Positions 1 through 5,418 of a stretch of 8,715 nt of DNA are shown one piece after another. The DNA is taken from assembly GCA_012329085.1 (NCBI GenBank), contig JAAXQB010000262.1, forward strand, positions 1-8,715, written 5' to 3'. The stretch comes from Methanosarcinales archaeon. Lineage in GTDB: Archaea > Halobacteriota > Methanosarcinia > Methanosarcinales > Methanosarcinaceae. Each line of letters starts with the position of its first letter. The stretch's first letter is position 1. The notes beneath the pieces were generated by a model. It made no database searches, was not told the origin of the DNA, and worked only from the letters and a program-made list of their open reading frames with translations. Made by a program: the position numbers and the translations under genes.

Positions 1-136
1 CTGCAAGATATTTTGCAGCCACAAGATTTGCAGGACCGCCCCCAACAAGTGCAACATCCACTTCTGTATAGTCAAGAAATGTTTTTGAAAAATCATCAAA
101 TATTGCTTTTGTAATTATAACATCATCAAGTTTCAT
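1..136 (-). CDS. thi4: Thi4-type thiazole synthase, N-terminal fragment
   Basis: Only the first 45 codons are in the window; the gene runs off the left edge. The protein begins MKLDDVIITKAIF and continues into FLDYTEVDVALVGGGPANL (about residues 20-38), the opening of the FAD/NAD-type Rossmann fold of the Thi4/thiamine thiazole synthase family. In archaea this family makes the ADP-thiazole precursor of thiamine from NAD, glycine and sulfide. The third glycine of the GxGxxG dinucleotide loop reads Asn here (GGGPAN); I believe this occurs in methanogen homologues but cannot check. The ATG at 136 is well supported: AAAGGAG lies about 10 bases upstream and a TATA-like box sits at the right distance beyond it. 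The catalytic Cys/His position that separates suicidal from sulfide-using enzymes lies outside the window. A related FAD-dependent oxidoreductase is the main alternative. Confidence 0.85.
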   Translation of the reverse strand, partial: MKLDDVIITKAIFDDFSKTFLDYTEVDVALVGGGPANLVAAKYLA

Positions 137-146
137 TTTTTTATAT

Positions 147-154
147 TCTCCTTT
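147..154 (-). promoter_or_regulatory. Shine-Dalgarno site of thi4
   Basis: On the minus strand aaaggaga precedes the thi4 ATG by about 10 bases and is complementary to the archaeal 16S 3' end. It is the clearest ribosome binding site in the window. Most other genes here have weak or no such site. Confidence 0.7.
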
Positions 155-175
155 GTAATTTAAAAATATATTGCC

Positions 176-188
176 CATATAAATATAT
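176..188 (-). promoter_or_regulatory. Probable TATA box of thi4
   Basis: The minus strand reads catatatttatatg, a TATA-like core. Archaeal transcription starts about 25 bases downstream of the box, near 156-158. That would give a leader of roughly 20 bases that just includes the AAAGGAG site. The geometry is what supports the call; no start site has been mapped. Confidence 0.45.
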
Positions 189-239
189 GTTTTTATGATA
201 TATGCTTTATGTTATTGATTGGGGATATTACAAGATAAC

Positions 240-418
240 GCACATTCTCTTCGAGAATGTGCTATTAAAAATTTCTTTAACTCATTCAGAATGAATGAGT
301 ATTTAGTATATAATAAACACTCGTTCTCTTTGAGAGCTCGTTCGGAACGATGCGCTCGTTAATGAGCAAACGCTCATTTGTTCAATCATGAGCAAACGCT
401 CATTCTCTTCGAGAATGA
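240..418. repeat. Intergenic hairpin cluster, locus 1
   Basis: Several perfect short inverted repeats are packed together. 240-262 is gcacattctc/gagaatgtgc (10-bp stem, loop ttc). 280-300 is actcattc/gaatgagt (8-bp stem, 5-base loop). 361-378 is aatgagc/gctcatt (loop aaac). 388-403 is atgagc/gctcat (loop aaac). 400-418 is tcattctc/gagaatga (loop ttc). The last two overlap at 400-403, so they are mutually exclusive. The 17-base word atgagcaaacgctcatt occurs twice, at 362-378 and 388-404, exactly 26 bases apart. The block TAAACACTCRTTCT at 314-327 recurs in loci 2 and 3. The cluster lies between divergent genes, outside both coding regions, and looks like a decayed or rearranged member of the same repeat family. 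Confidence 0.8.
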
Positions 419-548
419 ACTTTACAAATTATATACAATTGAAAAATAAATGTTTTTAAACGCCAATTTTATTATAAAATTAATCAATTGAAACATTAAC
501 AATGTGTCATTTAAGTTTTTCAATGGAATCTTTAAAAAAATTAAAAAA

Positions 549-557
549 TTTTATTTA
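549..557 (+). promoter_or_regulatory. Candidate TATA box of aroK
   Basis: The T/A-rich run ttttattta lies about 30 bases before the aroK ATG. A start some 25 bases downstream would fall at about 578-582, right at the start codon. No Shine-Dalgarno site is seen before that ATG, which fits a leaderless or nearly leaderless mRNA. The surrounding sequence is so AT-rich that the box is only weakly distinctive. Confidence 0.35.
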
Positions 558-582
558 ACATAAACTCCTAAATATAAGTATA

Positions 583-1443
583 ATGAAATACATAGGCTTA
601 GCATATGCAAATGGTGCAGGAACCATCATTAATGCAATATCTACATGGAAAGGTGCTGCATTTGGAATTGAATTAAAAACAACCGCATTCGTTGAACTTT
701 CAGACACTGAATCGCACATTTCAGGTCAAATAGCAGGAATGCCTGATGCAAATACTATGCTTATCGAAAAAGCAGTTAAAAACGTGCTTGATAGATTTAA
801 TATGGAACTTGGTGGAACTGTTATAACAGAAAGTGAAGTTCCATTGGCAAGAGGTCTTAAAAGTAGCAGTGCCGCAGCAAATGCTGTTGTTCTTGCAACA
901 CTTGATGCAATAGGAAAATCATTAGATCCAATCGAAGCCATAAAGATTGGTGTAATGGCGGCAATTGATGCAAAAGTTACAATAACTGGTGCTTTTGATG
1001 ACGCATGTGCCTCAATGCTTGGTGGGATTGTAATAACGGATAATAAAAAACAAGAAATTATAAAACGAATTGAGCTTGAAAAGGATGTTTTAATATTAGC
1101 ACCCAATAAAAAAATGTTTAGCTTGGATACAAATGTTTATAATTCAAAACTTATTGCACCATGGGTTGATATTGCATACAATCTTGCACTTGATGGAGAA
1201 TATGAAAATGCAATGGTATTGAATGGTTTTCTTTATTGTAATGCACTTGGAATTAATTCTAAACCTATTATGCAAGCACTTGATGTTGGTGTGAAAGGGG
1301 TAAGTCTTTCAGGAACGGGTCCATCTTTTGTTGCAATGATTGAAAAAGATAAAATCGATGCACTTAAACAAGTATGGGCTTCTTGTGAATCTGTGTCAAT
1401 TATGCATACTAAAATTAATAATAAATCTGTAATGGATGTATAA
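583..1443 (+). CDS. aroK: Archaeal shikimate kinase (GHMP family)
   Basis: The 286-residue cytoplasmic enzyme phosphorylates shikimate with ATP to shikimate 3-phosphate, the fifth step of the chorismate pathway. Archaea use a GHMP-superfamily kinase, unrelated to bacterial AroK, and this protein fits that type. Near the N-terminus GAGTIINAISTWKGAAFGI (residues 11-29) matches the archaeal family opening. PLARGLKSSSA (87-97) is the GHMP phosphate-binding motif. TGAFDDACAS (135-144) carries the conserved acidic residue region, and SLSGTGPSFVAM (241-252) is the C-terminal GHMP glycine motif. Length is normal for the family. The ATG at 583 puts the N-terminal motif at the expected place; there is no visible ribosome binding site. 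The chorismate mutase gene follows after 48 bases on the same strand, so the two are probably co-transcribed or at least functionally grouped. Homoserine kinase, another GHMP member, is the alternative, but the N-terminal motif and neighbour favour shikimate kinase. Confidence 0.92.
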   Translation: MKYIGLAYANGAGTIINAISTWKGAAFGIELKTTAFVELSDTESHISGQIAGMPDANTMLIEKAVKNVLDRFNMELGGTVITESEVPLARGLKSSSAAANAVVLATLDAIGKSLDPIEAIKIGVMAAIDAKVTITGAFDDACASMLGGIVITDNKKQEIIKRIELEKDVLILAPNKKMFSLDTNVYNSKLIAPWVDIAYNLALDGEYENAMVLNGFLYCNALGINSKPIMQALDVGVKGVSLSGTGPSFVAMIEKDKIDALKQVWASCESVSIMHTKINNKSVMDV

Positions 1444-1491
1444 TTTTAAACTTATAACTATTATAATATACTTTCGAATGGGTAAATACAA

Positions 1492-1779
1492 ATGAATAAA
1501 TTGGAAATTGTACGAAAAGAAATTGAACAAGTGGATGAAAAAATTATATCGCTTATAAAAGAACGAGTGGGTTTATCAGAAAAAGTTCTTGAGTGTAAAA
1601 AAGAGATGAATATTCCAATAAAAGATGACAGCAGAGAAAAAGAGATAATAGAACGAGTAACAAATTATGCAATGGAATATAATCTTGATATTGGTGCTGT
1701 AAAAAATATATTCAAATTGTTAATTGAAATGAATATAGAGCACCAAAAAGAATTGCGAGGGGAAAGTAGCCTTCCTTGA
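1492..1779 (+). CDS. aroQ: Monofunctional chorismate mutase, AroQ class
   Basis: This 95-residue all-helical enzyme rearranges chorismate to prephenate, the entry to phenylalanine and tyrosine. Aligning by eye with the E. coli chorismate mutase domain at an offset of three residues, the active-site set is present: R8, R25, K36, D45, R48, E49 and Q85 (E. coli R11, R28, K39, D48, R51, E52, Q88). The E. coli Ser84 position is Asn81 here. The length is that of a single AroQ domain, with no fused prephenate dehydratase or dehydrogenase. It follows aroK by 48 bases. A TATA-like ttataatata at 1461-1470 could allow separate expression. The ribosome binding site is weak (gggta, about 8 bases upstream). 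The symbol aroQ is also used for type II dehydroquinase; here it means the mutase fold. The gene ends 16 bases before the convergent DUF457 gene. Confidence 0.93.
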   Translation: MNKLEIVRKEIEQVDEKIISLIKERVGLSEKVLECKKEMNIPIKDDSREKEIIERVTNYAMEYNLDIGAVKNIFKLLIEMNIEHQKELRGESSLP

Positions 1780-1795
1780 AGTTAATGAAAAATTA

Positions 1796-2260
1796 TCAAT
1801 ATTTTGGTCCAAGATAATCTGCTGCTATATGGCTTAAATATCCTGTAATTCCAAACAAAGTAAGAATGATGGGTGAATTGAAATTAAAATATAATAAGAC
1901 TGCATATAATCCAATTAAAACTATTATCACTCCAAATCCATTGTGTGTTATGCCGCGATGCTTTAATTTGGATAATGAATGTACTATAATTAATAGAATT
2001 AATGCAATTATAAATGCAATTTGTAAATTATTTGTTGAAATGGCTATAAAGATTCCTATTAAAATTGAAACCATCATGGATGATTTATAAATTTTACTAT
2101 TTGGATGATCTATATCTGGTGCAAGTGATCCTACCATACATAAGAAAAATCCAATAAGTATGTTTTCTGAATTTAGATAATTTGGATTGGGTTTAATTAA
2201 AAATCCAGTAAGTATGCAAAAAGAGATAAAGCCAACAAGTAGATGTCCTTTGTAATTCAT
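1796..2260 (-). CDS. DUF457/YdjM-like membrane-bound metal-dependent hydrolase
   Basis: This 154-residue integral membrane protein has about five or six hydrophobic segments (roughly residues 7-22, 33-48, 61-76, 80-96, 108-125 and 130-145). The family signature is visible: H6 near the N-terminus, GSLAPDIDHPNS (44-55, with D49, D51 and H52), HRGITHN (101-107), and GYLSHIAADYL (140-150, with H144 and D148). These His/Asp residues are thought to bind metal in the YdjM/DUF457 group, annotated as membrane-bound metal-dependent hydrolases; the physiological substrate is unknown. The protein is a little short and ends soon after the last motif, but all the signature blocks are present. The ATG at 2260 places H6 at the usual position; no ribosome binding site is apparent. 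It stands alone and converges on aroQ, so it is unlikely to share regulation with it. Confidence 0.82.
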   Translation of the reverse strand: MNYKGHLLVGFISFCILTGFLIKPNPNYLNSENILIGFFLCMVGSLAPDIDHPNSKIYKSSMMVSILIGIFIAISTNNLQIAFIIALILLIIVHSLSKLKHRGITHNGFGVIIVLIGLYAVLLYFNFNSPIILTLFGITGYLSHIAADYLGPKY

Positions 2261-2524
2261 AAAAATTGATGTTGATGGGGTGTGGTATGTTGTGTGATTT
2301 TTAATTGATTATTTTGATAATCGGTTTATTTTGTTAAAGCTGCCATAATATTGATTGCAGAAAAATATCATTTATTATTTTTTTATAGTGTAATTAAAGT
2401 ATAATTTTTACATATCTTTACTAAAAAATAGATATAATCGCAATATGAAAATTCTCATTATGACTTATTTTATATCATATAACTTATAAAGTTATGCACT
2501 GATGAAAAAAAATTAATTTCTCGT

Positions 2525-2663
2525 AGCTCATTTAGAATGAATTATCGTAAACACTCATTCTTTTCAAAAATGAGTTTAAAAAAATCTTTGATAGCTCGTT
2601 CGGAAAGCTCATTCGGAACGAATGAGCGTATGAGAAAATCTCTGATTTTCGAACGAACGAGCG
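2525..2663. repeat. Intergenic hairpin cluster, locus 2
   Basis: The cluster starts with a degenerate gctcattt/gaat palindrome (2526-2542). Next comes an imperfect hairpin at 2553-2575 (actcatt/aatgagt, with ttt/aaa-type inner pairs and one mismatch), then a 69-bp structured unit at 2594-2662. TAAACACTCATTCT begins at 2548 and is shared with locus 1 and, in inverse orientation, with locus 3. The segment 2547-2592 aligns with the reverse complement of about 8515-8559, with a few substitutions and a small gap. Locus 2 is thus related to locus 3 over two modules, but with their order changed. Confidence 0.85.
2594..2662 (+). repeat. 69-bp three-stem repeat element, copy A
   Basis: The outer arms gctcgttcg (2594-2602) and cgaacgagc (2654-2662) are perfectly complementary. 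They enclose two perfect inner hairpins: gctcattcg-gaa-cgaatgagc (2607-2627) and gaaaatc-tct-gattttc (2634-2650). Folded, this makes a three-way junction. An inverted copy at 8559-8627 differs at only two bases, and those two pair with each other in the outer stem. Strand is given for convenience; which strand, if any, is transcribed is unknown. Confidence 0.85.
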
Positions 2664-2876
2664 TTATTTGATAGCATATTCAGAATAAAGGTGCGCTAAA
2701 ATCGTTTAATTAATAAGACTATATTCAAAACAAAAATTACCATAAATTATTGATGTGATGTATGACAATTAATGGCAAGTTATTATCTATGAGTTACTTT
2801 ATTACTCAATTTTACAAATTGTATGCTAAAATAGATTGTATGTAAAAATATATTGAACATGCCTAATAAAAGTTTA

Positions 2877-4067
2877 TCATTGGCATGCACACATTTTAAT
2901 TAATACTTCTTCTCCTGTGCGAGTTCCCCTTGAAATCAATATGTCTTTTTCTTGTATGGTTGTTGCTGCATGTGGTTTATAGATCCACTTTTCTTCTCGT
3001 TTAATTGCCATAACATGAATGCCTGTTTCAGTTTCAAGTTTAAGATTTCCAAGAGTTTTTCCAATCATTTCAGATTTATTGCCAATTTCGGTTTTTACAA
3101 TAATTTCTTCTGAATCTCTAACCACAAGAGATATAATTGGATGTGGTTCTAAATCTCTAAGGACTGTATCAGATATATCATGTGCAACATCTGATATCAA
3201 TTCAGATGCATTTGAAAGATATAAAAGACCAATTAGTTGATTGGTGTCTGATACTTGTTTTGCAGTTTTAAGTACCAATTGTTGCAATTCAATCTTCATA
3301 TTATTCATTTCAGATTCCATTGCTTTAACTTCATGTGCAATATCTTCATTATCAAAAAGCAATGCAGAATATGCAAGTCCAACTGAAAGTTCGGACATGT
3401 TTTTCATTTCTACAATAAGGTTGATTGCTTGTTTAAAATCATCTGAAATTTTTTCAGGTTCTTTTTTAATTGAAATGTGTTTTTTATTAGTCACAAGTTC
3501 CATAAAAAGGGAAACGCCATCATCATGCCCTCTTGCAAATAATACATCTTTTGCTCTTATACGAGTTGAATGATCTGGATCGTAAATCCATTCATCATGT
3601 CTGCGAATTGCAATTATCCACATCCCAGTTTCTATATCAAACTTTATATCTTCAAGTTTTTTACCATCTATTGAAGATTTTTCACTTACTTTTGCACGAA
3701 TTGTAGTTTCTTCTGCATTCCGCAATGCCATTTTAAGCTCATATGGAATCTTTATATCTTTAATTACAATTTTTGCAATAACTCCTGCAGCATTTGCAAT
3801 TATTTCTGATGAAGTTGCAATTCGAATAACAGCTGCCATTTCTTCTGCTTCTTCAATGCGCCTTGCACTAAGAATTGCAACAATTTTCGTATGATAATCA
3901 ATTGTATTCATCTTTTCTTCAAGCCGCAAAACTTCTTTTGCGATATTTTTAGCTTCAAATATAACTGCAGAATATGCAAGATCTATCATAAGTTCAGATG
4001 TGTCTTTCATATCTATTAACAAACTTTTAAGAGTTCTTGGAGTGTATTTTATTTCTGTTGAGTTCAT
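2877..4067 (-). CDS. Duplicated PhoU-like/TrkA_C (RCK_C) regulatory protein
   Basis: This 396-residue soluble protein is two copies of one module. Each has a helical PhoU-like half followed by a TrkA_C (RCK C-terminal) domain. Module 1 is about 10-192: SELMIDLAYSAVIF at 24-37, and the TrkA_C part at about 120-192 with GKKLEDIKFDIETGMWIIAI. Module 2 is about 212-392: SELSVGLAYSALLF at 225-238, and the TrkA_C part at about 322-392 with GKTLGNLKLETETGIHVMAI. Both TrkA_C units carry an EWIY/KWIY-like turn and end in (A/S)RG. The domain binds small ligands in K+ and other ion transport regulators, while PhoU-like helices act as partner-interaction bundles. There are no membrane segments, so it is a likely cytoplasmic regulator. 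It lies 42 bases downstream of two MgtE-type genes, probably in one transcript. No ribosome binding site is seen at the ATG. Domain assignment is firm; the partner and ligand are inferred. Confidence 0.85.
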   Translation of the reverse strand: MNSTEIKYTPRTLKSLLIDMKDTSELMIDLAYSAVIFEAKNIAKEVLRLEEKMNTIDYHTKIVAILSARRIEEAEEMAAVIRIATSSEIIANAAGVIAKIVIKDIKIPYELKMALRNAEETTIRAKVSEKSSIDGKKLEDIKFDIETGMWIIAIRRHDEWIYDPDHSTRIRAKDVLFARGHDDGVSLFMELVTNKKHISIKKEPEKISDDFKQAINLIVEMKNMSELSVGLAYSALLFDNEDIAHEVKAMESEMNNMKIELQQLVLKTAKQVSDTNQLIGLLYLSNASELISDVAHDISDTVLRDLEPHPIISLVVRDSEEIIVKTEIGNKSEMIGKTLGNLKLETETGIHVMAIKREEKWIYKPHAATTIQEKDILISRGTRTGEEVLIKMCACQ

Positions 4068-4109
4068 AATATTTTTAATATTTTATTTTGTAATTGTATA
4101 TAGTTCAAA

Positions 4110-4667
4110 TCATGTGATGCCAAGAATGTGCAATGCTATAAATATGCCTGCAACCCCCATAAAATCTGCAATTGTTGTAACAATTGGAATTACAGTATCA
4201 TCAGGATCAACTCCATATTTATAAGAGACTAATGTAACAATAATTGTGAGTGAATATATAAGTATAAGAGTTATTATACCAGCACCAAGGCATATTTTCA
4301 AAAGTTTAAAAAATTCAATTCCAATTCCCATGTATCCACTAATAAAATATACTAATATGGAAAGTAAAAAAAGTGCAGAAATACCAATAGTAAAAATTGC
4401 TATAAGATTATTCTTAAAAACAATATACTTGTATGCACTATCTGCAATACCTGTGTGAAGTGCTGTTGAAAGTCTTGCACTCAATGTACTACTTGTATTT
4501 CCGCCTACTTTTATAAAAGGAGGAATTAATATTAACAGTGCAGGTATATCAACTAGTGTATCAATTTTTAAATTTAACATTTGACCTGTTGAAATACTTA
4601 TAAATGATACAATAAATAATATTGGCAAACATCTTTTAAGAATTCCATTTACTGTATAAAAAGTCAT
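4110..4667 (-). CDS. MgtE-type divalent cation transporter, half-size subunit 2
   Basis: This 185-residue membrane protein is a single MgtE transmembrane domain of about five segments. It lacks the cytosolic N and CBS domains of bacterial MgtE. The early conserved block PPFIKVGGNTSSTLSARLSTALHTG (49-73) matches the family's G-N-x-x-S-x-L-x-x-R-L pattern. YGVDPDD (151-157) is the acidic loop, and PIVTTIADF (161-169) is the last-helix signature with D168, equivalent to the aspartate that lines the Mg2+ pore in studied MgtE proteins. Its ATG overlaps the stop of the preceding subunit by four bases (ATGA), with GGTGAT just upstream on the minus strand. That arrangement suggests translational coupling and matched amounts. 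Mg2+ is the likely substrate, but other divalent ions are possible. Confidence 0.87.
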   Translation of the reverse strand: MTFYTVNGILKRCLPILFIVSFISISTGQMLNLKIDTLVDIPALLILIPPFIKVGGNTSSTLSARLSTALHTGIADSAYKYIVFKNNLIAIFTIGISALFLLSILVYFISGYMGIGIEFFKLLKICLGAGIITLILIYSLTIIVTLVSYKYGVDPDDTVIPIVTTIADFMGVAGIFIALHILGIT

Positions 4668-5257
4668 AACATCACCAACCTTACTGCAACATAAATCATA
4701 AGCATTGCAGTAATGTCCCCAATTGTTGACATTGCAGGAGAAACCATATTATCTGGATCAAATCCAAATTTAAACATATAAATTGCCGATATTATTGCAA
4801 CTATTGTAAGAATAATTCCTGATGTGACTCCTGCAAAAACTGCAATTGCAACAAGTGTAAATACGCCTACACTTTCAAATCCAAGTGCAAGTGTCATATA
4901 ATGTCCAAGAATCCCAAGCCATATGGATAATATAACACTTAATATAATTGAACTTAATGCATTGTTATTAAGTTCTGGATTGTTTTCTATTTTCGTAATA
5001 AACCCCATATGAATTGCACTACCAAGTCGCGAGCCCAAAGAGCTTGCTATATTTCCTCTCATGCCTGCAATAGCAGGTGCTAAAACAATCAATCCGGGAA
5101 TGAGTTCAATATATCCTTTCATTCCTGCAAATACTATTCCGGCTACAACGCCAGCAGTAGTTGCCACAAACTCAAATGGCAATGCTTCGCGTATAATTGA
5201 ACCTACACTTGCATACTCTTCAATTTTAGCTTTACCAGAGTTTTCATCATAAGACAT
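4664..5257 (-). CDS. MgtE-type divalent cation transporter, half-size subunit 1
   Basis: This 197-residue membrane protein has a short charged N-terminus (1-22) and then one MgtE transmembrane domain. APAIAGMRGNIASSLGSRLGSAIHMG (60-85) is the family's first signature. FGFDPDN (164-170) is the acidic loop, and PAMSTIGDI (174-182) carries the pore-type aspartate D181. It is clearly a paralogue of the gene it overlaps, with the same motifs in the same order. Together the two probably form a pseudo-symmetric transporter, as in eukaryotic SLC41, where two MgtE domains are fused in one chain. It is the first gene of the inferred three-gene operon; a strong TATA-like box lies about 40 bases upstream. 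No N or CBS domain is present in the window, so Mg2+ sensing must come from elsewhere, possibly the PhoU/TrkA_C protein. Confidence 0.88.
   Translation of the reverse strand: MSYDENSGKAKIEEYASVGSIIREALPFEFVATTAGVVAGIVFAGMKGYIELIPGLIVLAPAIAGMRGNIASSLGSRLGSAIHMGFITKIENNPELNNNALSSIILSVILSIWLGILGHYMTLALGFESVGVFTLVAIAVFAGVTSGIILTIVAIISAIYMFKFGFDPDNMVSPAMSTIGDITAMLMIYVAVRLVML
4671..4676 (-). promoter_or_regulatory. Shine-Dalgarno site of second MgtE subunit
   Basis: GGTGAT lies within the last codons of the first subunit, three bases before the ATG of the second. It is complementary to the anti-Shine-Dalgarno end of archaeal 16S rRNA and fixes the start at 4667. Confidence 0.5.
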
Positions 5258-5296
5258 GAATTTATTTATGGTTTTATATTATAAAACATTATCATT

Positions 5297-5308
5297 TTTA
5301 TATATAAA
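5297..5308 (-). promoter_or_regulatory. TATA box of the cation-transport operon
   Basis: The 12-base palindrome tttatatataaa is a near-ideal archaeal TATA box. A purine-containing stretch (ccagaagt on the minus strand) lies directly upstream, where BRE would be. A start about 25 bases downstream, near 5276, would leave a leader of some 20 bases before the ATG at 5257. No Shine-Dalgarno site is seen in that leader. Confidence 0.55.
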
Positions 5309-5383
5309 ACTTCTGGTTCCTTAAAATATATGCAATCATCGCAATTGTAAAAAAAATGAAAAAATCAAAGTATGCTAAAAAAA

Positions 5384-5411
5384 TAGAATGAAATTTTTAA
5401 ATTTCATTCTA
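5384..5411 (-). terminator. Hairpin plus T-tract terminator of the surface-protein gene
   Basis: A perfect inverted repeat of 12-13 bp (tagaatgaaat...atttcattcta, 2-4 base loop) starts 8 bases after the stop codon at 5419. On the minus strand it is followed immediately by seven T residues (5377-5383 complement) and further T-rich sequence. The structure resembles an intrinsic terminator. In archaea the T-tract alone often suffices, so the hairpin may instead protect the mRNA 3' end. Confidence 0.65.
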
Positions 5412-5418
5412 AATATAT

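Larger units (their letters stand above)
137..582. other. Intergenic region between divergent thi4 and aroK
   Basis: This stretch of 446 bases has no convincing gene on either strand. The thi4 leader and TATA box occupy 137-190. A dense cluster of small palindromes lies at 240-418. From 419 to about 548 the sequence is very AT-rich and I see only A/T tracts. The aroK promoter candidate is at 549-557. Confidence 0.8.
2261..2876. other. Long gene-free region holding repeat locus 2
   Basis: No open reading frame of convincing length or family resemblance is present in these 616 bases, and I see no tRNA or rRNA. 2261-2520 is AT-rich; a small inverted repeat gattat/ataatc sits at 2307-2322. 2525-2663 is the second hairpin cluster. 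2664-2876 is AT-rich again, with only a partial echo of the repeat (agcatattcagaataa) near 2673. The flanking genes are both on the minus strand, so the region holds the 3' flank of the PhoU/TrkA_C gene and the upstream region of the DUF457 gene. Confidence 0.75.

Noticed and set aside
137..240. TPP riboswitch upstream of thi4
   Set aside because: No TPP aptamer-like conserved segments are visible, and the leader predicted from the TATA box is only about 20 bases.
726..1106. Minus-strand frame of 126 codons within aroK
   Set aside because: It lies wholly inside a well-supported gene whose GHMP motifs are in the plus frame.
1755..1780. Terminator hairpin at the end of aroQ
   Set aside because: Only a weak, mismatched ggaa/ttcc pairing within the last codons and no T-tract follow it.
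3019..3573. Two plus-strand reading frames opposite the PhoU/TrkA_C gene
   Set aside because: They are serine/isoleucine-rich antisense frames with no family resemblance; the minus-strand gene explains the region.
5384..5411. Member of the intergenic hairpin family
   Set aside because: The stem contains gaatga/tcattt-like letters but lacks the 3-base loop and the gctcattcg core, and its place 8 bases after a stop codon with a T-tract fits a terminator.
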